Origin: Adiantum capillus-veneris
Taxonomy: Eukaryota > Streptophyta > Polypodiopsida > Polypodiales > Pteridaceae
Reading direction: 5' to 3'
NCBI GenBank assembly: GCA_014529385.2
Contig: CM043971.1
Location: 97,680,485 to 97,744,484 of the forward strand
Length of the DNA stretch: 64,000 nucleotides
Shown one piece after another: positions 10,708 through 22,588 of this stretch. Position numbers and translations under genes: made by a program. Under the pieces are notes generated by a model that searched no databases, had not been told where the DNA came from, and saw only the letters and a program-made list of their open reading frames with translations. Each line of letters begins with the position of its first letter. Position 1 is the first letter of the stretch.

Positions 10708-10850
10708 ATATCTCTACCTGATTCTCTTTCTACAAGGAAATAAAAGGAACCATCTCTCACGCTATGTAGCACACATTAACACAAGAAGTAAAGATTCGTG
10801 GAAGTGTAAAGTCTAGATCTTGTCACCATTTCAATTCCGCTGCACTGTGT
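9563..10850 (+). repeat. Divergent LTR C, related to the LTRs of D and E
   Basis: It begins TGTCACGTGCACATGACC, like the E LTR. It shares the late segments of that family: a run of GCGTTTT/CAGCCC motifs, a CAATCAAAAG stretch, a CT tract (10,672-10,705), AAAAGGAACC and a terminal ATTCCGCTGCA. A TATA-like CTATAAAAGAAG is at 9,961-9,972. I find no internal coding region attached on either side and no certain target duplication, so it is a solo LTR or a remnant. The right end is approximate. Confidence 0.55.
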
Positions 10851-11907
10851 CATGGAAAAACACCAAGGTTGTGGTGTTGAGGGGCTGGCTGCCCTTAGGG
10901 CATTGCGGGTACTAACTTATGCTTGAGAAGTGACTCCTAGGGTCACTATATATCGAATTAAAGCTAGGTCGGGCAATGCCAGGTAAAAACCCACGATTTC
11001 TATAATGTTGTCTAAATGTCACTTATAAATTAGTAACTCACTTATAAGACGGGATTCACATGGAGGTAATACCTAGGTTGGGATACTGATACTAGACTTT
11101 GCCAATACTCCCTAGTGCTTACACCTAGCTAACATGGGCTGTGCTCATGTGCAATCAGAGAGTATGCAACTAATCTAAGTGCCTGGACATGCACATTCTA
11201 TGTACAGGCTCATAAGGGTGCCAAAACACTTCCTAGGCTGTCCTAGACCCTAGAAATAGAACTTACAGCTTGTCCACATGCACATTGGGCAGAATAAGTT
11301 CAATACCCCTATAGTACTAGAAACACCCGCAATACCTTAGCCCTCTAGCGTTTCTACGATTAGAACCCTTGGCCTTTTGCTGCTTGCAACCCAGATTCAA
11401 CCTTGAGTGTTTTTTTGAGCATCAATACCAACATCTCCTCTTGGTACTTCAAACGCTTGTGGATTCAACCTTGTCACATTAGATCAACGAGCTTTTTACA
11501 GAATCAGTTGTAGATCTTGATTGATTTCAGTTTTCAGTATTAGCCTCTGAGATCCAATCAATAGTAGTAAGATCCCATCAACATCTCAACATCTAGGACC
11601 ATTGTATCAGCATTTGTGAAATTTAAAGCAAATACCTCTCTAGCGATAGAGAGGGGGTGTAGCAGGGTTACAGTGTCACTGGCAGTTAGTTATCGTTGGG
11701 CTGGAGTTCACACTAGACGGACTCTCGCCTGATCATGACACGTGGCAGGGATACAGGTGGTGGTCTAGTCGACATCGTGGCGAGATCACCATCATCGCTG
11801 TTTGGAGATAGACTTAGCTGTACTGGATATTTTGTTGGCCATAGTGGCGCTTCATGATTGTATATATTTGTAGTTGGTTTTGGTTGACGATATCATCATC
11901 CACTTTG
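10851..11907. other. Intergenic or relic sequence, no gene
   Basis: No coding motif seen. Two pieces are shared with neighbours: 11,160-11,290 resembles 14,645-14,760 in the E LTR (common CAACTAATCTAAGTGCCTGG), and 11,665-11,880 is repeated in the same orientation at 13,370-13,587. Confidence 0.6.
11665..11880 (+). repeat. Direct repeat, copy 1 of a 0.2-kb unit
   Basis: It shares ACAGTGTCACTGG, GACACGTGGCAGGGATAC and CATGATTGTATATATTTGTAG with 13,370-13,587, with moderate divergence. An LTR of the same family lies shortly after each copy, in opposite orientations. Confidence 0.8.
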
Positions 11908-13083
11908 TGTCACATCCCAACCCTATGTGTTTGTGGACAAGCTACACCACAGCAGGGTTCAGTCAGTCCAGTCAAGTCTAGATTAGCAGTGATCTGACAC
12001 TTTTTTGAGTCTATTCATAGACCGTGCTTGCCCAGTCACTGAGTGTAGATACATATCCTCTGGTTGCACACAGCATGATCATAAGTATTCACTTTAGAAT
12101 TCATCAGATTTAGTCAGGGGATTTTTCCAGTGCATTTAGACTATTTTCCTTATTTTTGGTATTTTCACTTATTATTTTTAAGTGACTTTCCAACAAAAGT
12201 AGGTAGGGCAATTTTGCTAAGTTAATATATAAGCAAACCCAAGTTAGCACTTTCTGTAGAAGAGGCAGTAGGAGCTTCCCGTTCAACAGGAAACTTCTCA
12301 GCAATACCCCCTCAGAACCCCTAGCGTTTTTGGATCGCCATCTTCGCCGGGCCTTTCCAGATCTCTGGCATTCCCATCCATTGCAGGATCGCTTGCAGGA
12401 TCGCTATCCTCACCAGCACTACCTAGCGACTGCAGATCCCCATCATCGCCATCAAGTTCCAGTTTGCTAGCGTTTTTCCATTTCAGCCTATTAGCGTTTT
12501 TGGTCTCCAACAAGCCCATCGTTTTTGGCAAAGGACACAGGCAACCCCAGCGTTAGTGTTTTTCAGCCCCTGCCGCATCAGTACCACAGCGTTTTCAGCC
12601 CTATGGTACAGTAGCAGATTCAGCCCCATTGGTTGCAGAAGTCCCTCCATTTTCAACCCAAGAAAACGCAGCCAAAACAGTCATTTTCAGCCACCGGAAC
12701 AGTCCCGAAATTCAGCACTTAGAAGATCACAGATTTCAGCCCTAAAGTCGTCGTCGTCGTCATCGGCATAGTCCAAGTTGCATCAGTCCATTGCATACGC
12801 ATTGTACCACTTTGTGCAATCAAAAGTAGACCACTCTCTCCGACGAGAGTGGGGCCGTCGGAGGAGGGTTTTACAACGTCTCTGGTGTCGTATCTCTCTT
12901 CTCTCTCTATCTCTCAGTCTCATACACTTGCACGCACATTGTCCATTCACTTTGTTGTGATCATAGCACTTTCCATTAAGAACGGAAGGCTCTCCCTTCC
13001 ATAAGAACTAAAAGGAACCTTGAGCACAGTTCGGAGCACTCATCTTGAGCAAAGCGCAAACAATCATTCCGCTGCATCTAACA
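11908..13083 (+). repeat. Solo LTR D with exact target-site duplication
   Basis: 1,176 bp, starting TGTCACATCCCAACCC and ending GCTGCATCTAACA. It is flanked by CTTTG at 11,903-11,907 and CTTTG at 13,084-13,088. No internal retrotransposon sequence adjoins either end, so this is a solo LTR, the product of recombination between the two LTRs of a full insertion. Its sequence is the reverse complement family member of 13,588-14,787. It contains a degenerate CT tract near 12,893-12,920. Confidence 0.92.
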
Positions 13084-13369
13084 CTTTGTATGGTCTAGCG
13101 TCCTGAGTCTTGAGTCGAGTCCAGCACCGCACATCTGCACCCTCCCCGCACATTGGAGCCTTGACACCTCAATTGTACTCTTGAGTCCTGGGCTTGGAGC
13201 TGAGTGTGCTGGGAGCCAGAGTCTGTATTGTTTTATGAGTTTGGCGAGTTCTAGTGAGTTCGGAGTCTATTGTTGTGCTTTGAGGAGTTGTTCCATTGCT
13301 GTGTGATGTTTTCTTTCTGTTGGAGTGAGGTTTCTCGCTTACTGCACTGAGGAGCACCCATTGTACCAA

Positions 13370-13587
13370 GGCTACAGTGTCACTGGGATGGGACAAGCGG
13401 TTAGCTATAGTTGGGCTGGAGTTTACACTGGACAGACTCTTGCGTGGTTAGTGACACGTGGCAGGGATACTGGTGGTGGTCTAGTTGACATCGTCGCAAG
13501 ATCAACATCACCGTTGTTTGGAGGACTTCGCTGGACTAGATATTTTGTTAGCCGTACGTGGCTTTTCATGATTGTATATATTTGTAG
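13370..13587 (+). repeat. Direct repeat, copy 2 of the 0.2-kb unit
   Basis: Matches 11,665-11,880 in the same orientation. It ends TTTGTAG exactly where the E LTR begins. Confidence 0.8.
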
Positions 13588-13743
13588 TGTAAGGTGCAAC
13601 GGAAGTGAATGTTGATATTGCTCAAGATGAGTGCTTCGGACTGTGCTCAAGGGTTCCTTTTACTTACGGAAGGGAGAGCCTTCCGTCCTTTAGAGAGAGA
13701 ATGCAATGATCACAAACAAAGTGAATGCTACTGCGAATGAAGG

Positions 13744-13833
<90 letters not shown>

Positions 13834-14787
13834 CACCAGACGATTATCAAACCCTCCTCCAAGGGTCCCCCTCTCTATGGTGAGAGAGGTCTATGCTATA
13901 GATTGTAGAAATCTTGTACAATGGTCTAGATGCATTGGACTTGCCGACGATGTCGACGACAATGATGACAACAACGAGGACCTGAAAACGCTAGGGTTGA
14001 AATGCTAAAATTTGCAAACGGTGACTTTCTGCTGATCTCTGACACTGTTAGGCGAGAGGATGGCGATGACGACGACTTGACGATGATGCACTGAAAACGC
14101 AGATGCTGAAAACTGAAAATGGCGGGCTGAAACTGACAACGCTGGCTGACTCGATGGTACGGGGACGATCTGCTGCCGGTGGTGAGATCTGCGAGGCTAG
14201 GGGCTGGATTTGCTGTGGCTAAGTGCTGAAAACTGAAAATGCTGATGTGCTTGGATGATCTAGTGCCAGAATTTGCAAACCCTAGGCTTGATCTGCAAAC
14301 TGAAAACGCCACGCTGATCTATAGCAAAAACGCTAGAGGATCTGCATCCAAAAACGCTATCTGCTGCAGTTGGCTGAAAACGCTAGGCTGTCTTCTGTCG
14401 GTCTTGCTGAGGAGAGAACACTGCAAGTTGCTGGAACTTCTTCTGTCTCTTCTACTAAAAACTATTAGCGCTAGGTTTATTTTATAACCCCTTAGCAATT
14501 TGTCCTACTCACTTTTCCAACAAAAGTCACTTATTAAATAATAAGTGAAAAATGTGTATTTTGGGAAAAAGGGTTATATGCTCTATAAAATGCTCATGAT
14601 GGGTAGTGAATGCAATGCTAATGAATACGATGTGTACAACTAGAGGATATGCAACTAATCTAAGTGCCTGGACATGCATGGCCTGCGCACAGGTTCACAA
14701 AGGTGCCAAATAATTCCTAAGCTGACCTGAATCCTAGGCTTGACATAGCTTGTCTACATGCACATAGGGTTAGATGTGCACGTGACA
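13588..14787 (-). repeat. 3' LTR of element E
   Basis: 1,200 bp; on the minus strand it begins TGTCACGTGCACATC and ends CACCTTACA. It aligns end to end, in inverted orientation, with solo LTR D. It carries a GA microsatellite of about 80 bp (13,749-13,827) and a cluster of GAAAACGC motifs (minus-strand GCGTTTTC). Confidence 0.9.
13749..13827. repeat. (GA)n microsatellite in the E LTR
   Basis: About 79 bp of near-perfect GA. The corresponding place in solo LTR D (near 12,893-12,920) has a short, interrupted CT tract. Confidence 0.97.
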
Positions 14788-14799
14788 TCCCCTCCTTTT
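14788..14799 (-). other. Polypurine tract of element E
   Basis: Minus-strand AAAAGGAGGGGA directly precedes the LTR start TGTCAC. Confidence 0.75.
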
Positions 14800-15052
14800 C
14801 AAAGTGAGGTACTGGTATCGAGCTGGATAGTGTCGAGAGAATGTGCCAACAACTGTGGGAATCTTGAGAAGAACTCTTCGCCGGCCCACTCTGATGCGTG
14901 GGTCGTACGATACTTGAACTTCATGAAGGTCTGTAATGCTTGCTTCTTTGGGCGGCGTCGAAAGCGACAGTGATATGTGGCAGCGTCAATACTTCATCTG
15001 CATCTATGGTCGTGGGTCCACCTTCATCAAGAATCTCCGAGGAGGAAAATTT

Positions 15053-15721
15053 CTAAAACCAATGCCAACACAAAACCATAAACATACCCATTTCATGTAG
15101 AGTAATTGGAAAAATACTATTCTTCCTAAATGACTGTGCATGCAATGCAGATGAACAAAGTGACGGAGTGCCAAACCGTTCACCAACCACGCAGAAAAAC
15201 TGGGATCGAAACTTGAGTTTTTGACCTAACCCTATCAACTGTGGCAAATCACAATGAAAATGCCAATCCTTGATGGACAATCTTGCTCGTGCTCTTTCTG
15301 AGACTGTGTCATGCCAAGGAAGAAACATGTAAAAGCGATTGACAAAACGGACAGTCGATAAACAATGTGAATTTGAATTCCTTGAGTGCAAATTTTTTTC
15401 CTTTTCGAGAGTGATCCGCATATATTCGTGCTCATACGTGAGTGAGTCATGTGCATCGTACAATACGGCATGCCTGTGAAAAGGAAACACATAAAGACAG
15501 CGACGAAAATATAAGAAATTGTCACAAATGAGAAACTCGAACAATGCGTGTTGACTAATCATGCGAACACACAATACTTCCTGAATGGGTTCTTTGAACC
15601 TCGACTTGAGAGCCGAGATCGGTCCTGCGTGACTGATCGTATCTGCAATGAGGTTAGCTTCACTAGAAAAATCATTATCTAAACCATCATCCTTGCGAAC
15701 AATCACATCTCTATCATGCAA
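15053..15721 (-). CDS. Unassigned 222-codon open frame in the pol position of element E
   Basis: It lies between the protease remnant and the LTR, where RT, RNase H and integrase should be, yet I see no FxDD, DD35E or HHCC motif in it. It is rich in His, Phe, Arg and Cys. It may be an out-of-frame stretch of decayed pol that happens to lack stops, or a captured sequence. I would not treat it as a gene without outside evidence. Confidence 0.25.
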   Translation of the reverse strand: MHDRDVIVRKDDGLDNDFSSEANLIADTISHAGPISALKSRFKEPIQEVLCVRMISQHALFEFLICDNFLYFRRCLYVFPFHRHAVLYDAHDSLTYEHEYMRITLEKEKNLHSRNSNSHCLSTVRFVNRFYMFLPWHDTVSERARARLSIKDWHFHCDLPQLIGLGQKLKFRSQFFCVVGERFGTPSLCSSALHAQSFRKNSIFPITLHEMGMFMVLCWHWF

Positions 15722-15769
15722 AAAATGTGTGTTGTGCTTTGGAGAAGAAAGGACTGAGAGAGTCTCCTT

Positions 15770-16170
15770 CTATTGTTTCTTTTGAAGCTCCGCCTGCACA
15801 TTAGAAAGGAGAGGTAAAGAATGAAGACCCTCCTCACCACGAATGTTAATGGGAGAGTCACTTTGGGCATTTAGAGTGAGAGTATTGTCTGCCCAATCAA
15901 TGAGAGGGTTATGCTCACGAAACCATCTAATGCCCAAAGTCATATCACTTCCTAAGAGAGAAGACACAACAAATTTTCTACGGAAGGAAGCTTGCGAGTC
16001 ATACCGGGAGCGAAGCCTGACACCTCGAGAGGAGTTGTCTGGCTAACCTCCAAGCGGGCTCTTTCTACAAGAGAGACACCAATCACATCATGCATACTGC
16101 CTGAATCAAACAAGATCACCATGCGTTGACCATTCACATGACGATAACACTTTATGATTGACTCATCCAC
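15770..16170 (-). pseudogene. Protease remnant of gypsy element E
   Basis: The upstream frame carries VILFDSGSMHDVIG, a retropepsin-like DSGS active site, then LEVSGFAPGMTRKL. A frame change near 15,960 leads to the conserved strand DMTLGIRWFREHNPLIDW, which closes the plant gypsy protease domain before RT. Two frames overlap over 16 bp, consistent with one indel. Confidence 0.85.
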
Positions 16171-16245
16171 TAGAGGATCATGAGAAACTTGGAATACATT
16201 AGTGTTCTTATTTATGGCATTAATAGAGGATGTGGGTTCTTTAGG

Positions 16246-17350
16246 TTAGTTGGATTCATTCTTCGGACATGTCTTCTCTATATGACCCTTGATGTGACAT
16301 TGATAACATCGACCTTCCTTAGCATAAATGACTTGCTCTTCTGCCGTTATGTATCCTCCTATAATTCCTTGTGCATCTTTTTCATCCGGGGTTAGCTTAG
16401 GTTTAGCAGGTGTTTTAGCTTTACCCTTAGATTCATTTTGAGAGTTCTTTTTTGAAGGATTAGAGGAAGATTGGCTAGAAGAGTTACCGTTCTTACCATT
16501 CTGTGGGTTCTGAGGAGTCTGAGAGGTACTGTGAGAAGATTTTTTCTCCTTAGGCTTTCCTTTGTTGTGCTTTATCTCCTGTGCGAGAGCAATCGTTATC
16601 GCCTTGTTGAGATCCACTGGATCGAGTACTTTGACATCAAACTTGATATACTCGTCCAACCCAATAAGGAACGCCTCTTTGCTTTCATCATCCGATTTGC
16701 GTAATTGGGTGCCGAGTTGCAAAACACGGTTAGAGAAAGACATGACTGGCATACAACTTTCTTGTGATTGCTCCAATCTTCTTTCAACCGCGCTAAGTAC
16801 TAAGGTGGCATAAACCGTGCCTTGAGCTTGTCTTGGAAGTCGGCCCAATTGAAAGAAAGGGGCACGTGCCGCCTTCTTCGGCTTCCTCTAGGTGCACGGC
16901 CAACTGTGCCTCTTGCCATGCGTGATACCAATTAATGGCAAGATACATGGCTGTCGTCAAAACTTTAATATTTCCGTTTTTCTAGTTGTCGCAAAGTAAG
17001 CATTAAATTGATGCAACCAAGAATGAATAACATTAACATCCATCTTACCGTCATACTTACTGAACGTTAATTTCTCATTGATTGGATTGTTGGAGTTTGC
17101 ATCTCTGCTTGTGCGATGTGATGAACTGCCCACATCTTTGACCGGCTCGGACTTCGAGGTGAGTACTTGTAGGACCAACTCTTGCATGCGTTGGTCTCTT
17201 TGCGCCTCAGGCTCTAATTCCTAGGCCGCTCGCCTTTTTTCGGTTGCTATGCATTGAGCTTGCTCATGCTCAAGCTCCATAGCTGCCGATCTTGTTGAGA
17301 CTAGGGGTTGGATCTGCTGTGAGTCAACTCAAGCCTGAACGGAAACTTCC
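16246..17350 (-). pseudogene. Gag of gypsy element E
   Basis: The N-terminal part (16,957-17,187) contains LTFSKYDGKMDVNVIHSWLH, the plant gypsy gag start of the capsid-like domain, preceded by a Gln/Glu-rich helix with a stop. The remainder (16,246-16,848) ends with a Lys/Ser/Asn-rich linker and one CCHC knuckle, CYQCHIKGHIEKTC. Frame changes near 16,850-16,960 separate the two. Confidence 0.9.
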
Positions 17351-18359
17351 ATCTTTAGATGGAACGCCCTTTGTTTCTAGGAGGAAAGTAATTCCCCTTT
17401 GTTAACCAAAAACTGCAACCTTGCAACCAAATCATCAGCATGCTACCCCTTTTTGAAGACTTGCCAAAACTCCACATGTGCCTGTGCAAGACAAGGCTTG
17501 AATTCCATATCAGCCTACATATAGTCCTCCATGGGGATAACTTGGTCAATTAGTTCAAGATAAAAAAAAGTGCACTTGCAGAAGACAAAGCAAGTCAGCC
17601 AATCTATCTCCTCGAAGAGAACACAGCTTTAGAAACCCGCTCCACAAGTGTTGAAGAAGATCCCAGTGTTGTCCAAACACCTCTCTCTCTCTCTCTCTCT
17701 CTCTCAGGCTAGAAAAATTGTCTCCCCCTCGCCAAAAATTGATGACATGTCAAGCCATTGAAGAACGGAGCCAACCTGTAGATCCTGGCCGAGGAGCTTA
17801 AACCCTAAGTGAAGAAGCAGAAGCAGTAGAAGAAGTTTACTGACTTACAAAGTCTTGCCCAGTGGCCTATTTTTAAAAGAAGAGTTCCCACCAACTTATG
17901 GGACCCCGTCCAATGAGGCCCAAGCGACATAAAGGCATTAAAAATAAAGCAAGTCCACACACACACACACACACACACACAGAGTTGATGACGTGGCAAA
18001 TCTGTACGGATTTTTGGATTTTGCGTTGACATACTGACCTGGCAGACCAGTATAGACTTTCGCAATTTGCACTGGCTGTGTTGACGTGGCACCTGTACGG
18101 ATTTCTGCAAAACGTGCTGGCAGATTTTGGGCGCTAGTGCTTTTGGGGCCAGCTGATTTTGAGTTTGAAGCTTTTCTTGTAAACTGCTTTTCATAGGCCA
18201 AGGGCCTTTAAATATGTGCAGAGGGCTCAGTCTCTGGCACTCTTCTGGGTGAAGGTGCAGAGCGCGAGTACCGGCATTATACTGAGTTCAAATAATATAA
18301 AGAAATACCGAATGGGGCGTCATGGTTTGGCGCCGGTTCTCTCTGGGGTGGAATTCTGT

Positions 18360-18361
<2 letters not shown>

Positions 18362-18409
<48 letters not shown>
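18362..18409. repeat. (CT)n microsatellite
   Basis: About 48 bp, in spacer, not linked to an LTR that I can see. Confidence 0.97.
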
Positions 18410-18412
<3 letters not shown>

Positions 18413-19736
18413 AGTTCAGTTATTGCGGAAGTGCTAAAAGTCTGTTCAATCTGCTCTTTTCCGTTGGCATGTGGTGCCCGTCTCGTGACACCTTCTGAAA
18501 TCGAAAGCCACAAGCTTGCTTCTCTTGCGGGAAGCCATGGCAAGACAACCATATGGGAAAACCGAAGCAATCCAACAATGCTCCACATCATGAATCCTCC
18601 ATGGGCCCTTGGTGAAGAGAAGTCGAGGTAAACAAGGGTAAAAAGTTGTAGATGAGGGTCCTTAGCCTCCACATACCAAATCAGCCCCAAACTGGAGAAA
18701 ATGCAGGAAAAAACACCAAGCTTGTTCACTCTCAATCAAGTCCAATATGGCACCGAATCAGCCTACTCTGAGCAGTTGTGGACATATTGCTATTGCAGTT
18801 GTCTTTTATGTAGACCTGAAAACTGGTGACTAGGCTCAGGGAACTACGTTGGCTATGAAGGGAGAGGCCAGTGCAGCCTCATACTCTTGCGTTTATAAGG
18901 ACAAACTTTCTCCCTCAGCCCTGCCATAGGCCTCAACGTCATCGACAACCATTCCCTTCTTTTATGTGTGAAGCAATGTTGGGGAAAAATGTGTCTCAGC
19001 TTATTATCGTGCCGTTTTCAATTTCAAAAATGCCGGGCTTGAGGGCACGGGAAAAAGGAGAAATGCCGTCCCTAAATAGACAAAAATAGTGTAAAAATCT
19101 TAAAAAATAGCCTAATTTTTTGAAATTTCCTCTTGAACTAAACAAGGAAAGGAATTTTGTATGTTTGAAAAAATGATTTTTCCCGAACACTGGTTTGAAG
19201 TTTACAGCAACGAAGTGACCATGGAAGTTTCCATAGAGTATGGATACCCCCATGTCCATCCATCATCCTTTACTGAGAACGCACAATTCCCGAGGGCCAT
19301 GTTTGAAAGACTTCACCGTGGATTTAGCATGAGTGCTAGAGAGCATGTGTTTGTCAAAAAGAAACAGTCAACCAAATCAGAGGAGATGAAAACACAAAAT
19401 TATTTGGGAAGGCTACTTGCAAAAGTAGAGTGTGCACACAATAGCGCGAGTTACTGTTCCAAATGTTACTGTCCACCCATATAAATGAATGGGTGTTGCC
19501 TAGAGATTAGAAGACATGACCAAAATGATTAAGAGCTGCTAAAAGCAACACTAGGAAGGCTCAAGATAGAGCTTGGTGGGTCTATGTTGATCCTCATGGG
19601 CCTCTTGGTAGGGGAACCAAGTTTAACACGTTAGTGGAGCAGGTGCCACCCCCTTTCTAAATGGGGAGGAGGTGCATACACATTTGGTGCATCTTTATGT
19701 CATGTGCATAAAGACGCCAAGGATTCATGCGAAGCA

Positions 19737-19815
19737 ACTTACCTCATTGGTTATAATCAGGCCTTTTTAGCAAGGGGGTGTAGTTCGAGCCCTTGGGCTA
19801 GCTCTCCTTGTATGG
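19737..19815 (+). repeat. tRNA-like promoter region, possible SINE head
   Basis: CTCATTGGTTATAATC resembles a tRNA A-box region, and GTAGTTCGAGCCC, about 35 bp on, resembles a B box. The pair has the spacing of an RNA polymerase III internal promoter. The cloverleaf is not intact, so this is a tRNA relic or SINE rather than a tRNA gene. Confidence 0.4.
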
Positions 19816-22588
19816 GCAGCGGTTAGGGCCTGCCCACATGTTTGGCAACCTGCTTTTGCGGAGTCAATTAAGCTACGACACGGTTCCAGCTAGGTCACAG
19901 CACTCACCTGAGTGCTATATTTGGTGCTCACATAGGCTAAGGGGCGAGAGGTGACAATAGGAAATATGAGGTGATTGCAAAGACAGAGAGAGGCTATTGA
20001 GTGCATGAGATACAAAGGTAGAATTGGGAACCAGTGGCAAATGCAAAAGAAGAGAGAGAGGCCATGGGTGCATGATACAGAAAGAAATAATTGAGAACCA
20101 GTGGTCCAAATGAATATGTCAACATGTAGGGAAGATAATTCAAATGCCATTATTATTTGTACATAGTGTATTTAATACAGTAAGTGCAATATCTTCCGAG
20201 GGAGGATTGAAAAGCAGCTACTATGTTATGCCGACCTTTTATTAATTGACCACCTAATCGACCATCCGAAAAGCCCACTTGTCTTGTCCTCAAGTTAACC
20301 CACTTAGTTCCGAAACCTTTGATTTTTGTTGAAGAGGGAGTGTCTTGAATCACTTTCAAGCTCTTTGTATATGGCTCTAGGAATCTTGAAACCATAGCTG
20401 TGGAGGTGCGTGCATGCGAAAGAGATTCTGATAGTGAATGCGTGCTTTTGGGTTGTTTACATTGGCACACGGATGTTGTAGATATGAACGGGTGGCATTG
20501 TTACCCTAAGCTGTTGATAGAAGCTTACCTACATCTTTTGGTTTTTCCCCTTTTTCTCTCCTGTTATTAATGAATCATGGGGAGAGAGCAAAATCTTCCA
20601 ACAGAGAAACAAAATTTTAATCCTACAATGCTTTTTGAGTCGTGGTATAGATATTTCATCACTCTGCAAATTGGAGATTAATGAATGGATAGGCGACTAG
20701 AACATATGATGCAAGTGGTCACTAATGAAGACTTTATACACTTTTTGCTTATAGAAATGAGAAGACTTTTATATACTTTTTTCTTATAGAAATTCTGTCT
20801 TGGTTAACCGAATTTTCATTTAAGCATCTAATTTGCCTTGAGCATTCTAGGGTAAGGGGGCCAACTTTAGGCCACCTAAGCCGCGCGGGGGCTCCTGATC
20901 TGTGTGTTGCACGGAATACATTGCTGAGAGGCGCATTTGGAAGAGCACCACTATTGCTATCTCTAGAAAAAATATGGTGATGAGGCGATTTCTGCAGAGA
21001 AAGTATGGCGCCGACGAACATTTCCTTTGTAACAAAACTGGGTGTGAGAGGGAAGCCACTCCCAAGGGGAGTAATGAGCCAAAGCGGCCAGCAAGGCTTA
21101 ATCACAGATCCAACGGCGCAAACCCCTTAGACAGACGTGCTAACTAGCCTAGCAATAGCCAACTTGTGACCCATTATTGGAGAAAAGTTTTCTTAAACTT
21201 AGGGAGTCCAGGGTCCCATTACAGGGGGGGGGACCGGTTTTTTATTGGCCCCTTTACCCTATCCTTAGCAAAAGCTATACAAACCTTGCTTTTTGGGAAC
21301 CAAAAAATTGAAATTAATCTTCAAATGTAAGTTTAATGAACGGTCTTGGACAATAGTAAATTTATTATAATGTACATTTTCTTTTGGTAGATTCTTGGAA
21401 CATAGTTCGATATCAATTTATATACAAAATCATACTCGTTAAGATATTGCTTTACTTGCTTTTTGACAAAACTCTGTAGTTCACAGTCAAACCTTACTCA
21501 CGTATAAATTTTTGACTAATGTGAAATGTCCCAAGTTCTAACTACTTTTAATGTGAAAGGACTCTTTCAGAAACTTCAAAGCAAATTACCATCAAAGTCA
21601 AATAAATGCCAACACCCTTCTTCATTGAAGCTTGTTTTTGACAGCAAATTATAAAAACCAAATTATAGCTTTATGGAAGTTTCTGTTGGTAGTTAAAGAA
21701 TGCTGCTTGGAAAACTTTCCACGCCAAAATCCTTGAAAACTTTTTTCAACATTGAAATCGCTCGGCCAAATGTTTAGGCATGATAAGGACAATATACTAG
21801 AGAACTATATGTCGACGTATTCTCAACTAGAGCTTATAAACTACATATTTACCGCATATTGTCCAATAAATTAGTAAAAGCTTGATCGAACAGGTTACAT
21901 ACGAATGCTTTAAATTTTCACATGTTGTGTAGTGATCAAGATTATATTTCTACATTGTTGAAGCTCATAACAATGTTAGAAATCTATTAGATTATTGAAT
22001 AATTATTTCCACTTCATGAGTACAAAGCCATTTCAAAGAATGCACGTCTTTTTTTTTTTGCACAAAGCTCAAAATTGGCATTCATTCAAACACATATACT
22101 TGATTTGATATGGTTTTCCTTCCTAAACGTCTACCCTGGTTTTACTTCTTTATAAATTAACAAAATTCGGTTGGATTTTATCAAGTTTCATTAGAGAAAA
22201 AGGAGAAAAAATAAAGTCAATATGACGACAATCTATAATTTTGTTTATAGATTTACTAAATTTAGTAAAATCCTATGAATTAACTTTTTGACCGTAAATT
22301 AACATAGTATAGTAAAGCTATAAAGTTTAAATTTCTTTGAAGATTTTTAAGCATGCAAGAGCCTCATACGGATCATTTTGATAAGTTTCTTTTATAATAC
22401 CAAGGTGACCCTTCAATCTTTTCTTTTTCTTGCAATATCCACACCAACCAATGTGGATTGTAGGGCAAAGAGGGGTAGCATGTATGAATAAGAAAGGATT
22501 GTAAAATTTTGGAAAGATGATGTCGGGCTGAAAACTATGACACCAAAAAGAATACCCATTTTTGTAGCCAGTTGGTACATTCCTTATC

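Larger units (their letters stand above)
13588..17550 (-). mobile_element. Truncated Ty3/gypsy retrotransposon E
   Basis: A minus-strand element with a 3' LTR (13,588-14,787), PPT, a heavily decayed pol region, protease and gag. No 5' LTR copy is found to the right; sequence similarity to gag fades near 17,550, so the 5' end is lost. RT, RNase H and integrase motifs are not recognisable, so the middle is deleted or decayed beyond reading. Confidence 0.8.
17551..22588. other. Spacer without recognisable genes
   Basis: It holds CT tracts (17,683-17,704; 18,362-18,409) and an AC tract (17,955-17,980). A pair of GACGTGGCA-like blocks near 17,990 and 18,085 looks like a short internal repeat. A possible tRNA-like SINE head lies near 19,737-19,815. 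From about 21,150 the sequence becomes AT-rich. The longest plus frame, 19,161-19,484 (107 codons), has no motif I know. Confidence 0.6.

Noticed and set aside
9558-10880. GTTGA on both sides of LTR C as target duplication
   Set aside because: The right-hand GTTGA is not preceded by a CA terminus, so the match is probably chance.
13706-14008. 100-codon plus frame with an Arg-Glu run
   Set aside because: Translation of the GA microsatellite inside the E LTR.
17955-17980. CRISPR-like or satellite array among the many short repeats
   Set aside because: All are simple-sequence tracts or two-copy tandem duplications; there are no regularly spaced repeats with unique spacers, and this is a eukaryotic genome.
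20153-20470. 105-codon minus frame with WVNLRTRQVGFSDGRLGG
   Set aside because: It looks a little like a retrotransposon leader or linker but has no diagnostic residue; I could not assign it.
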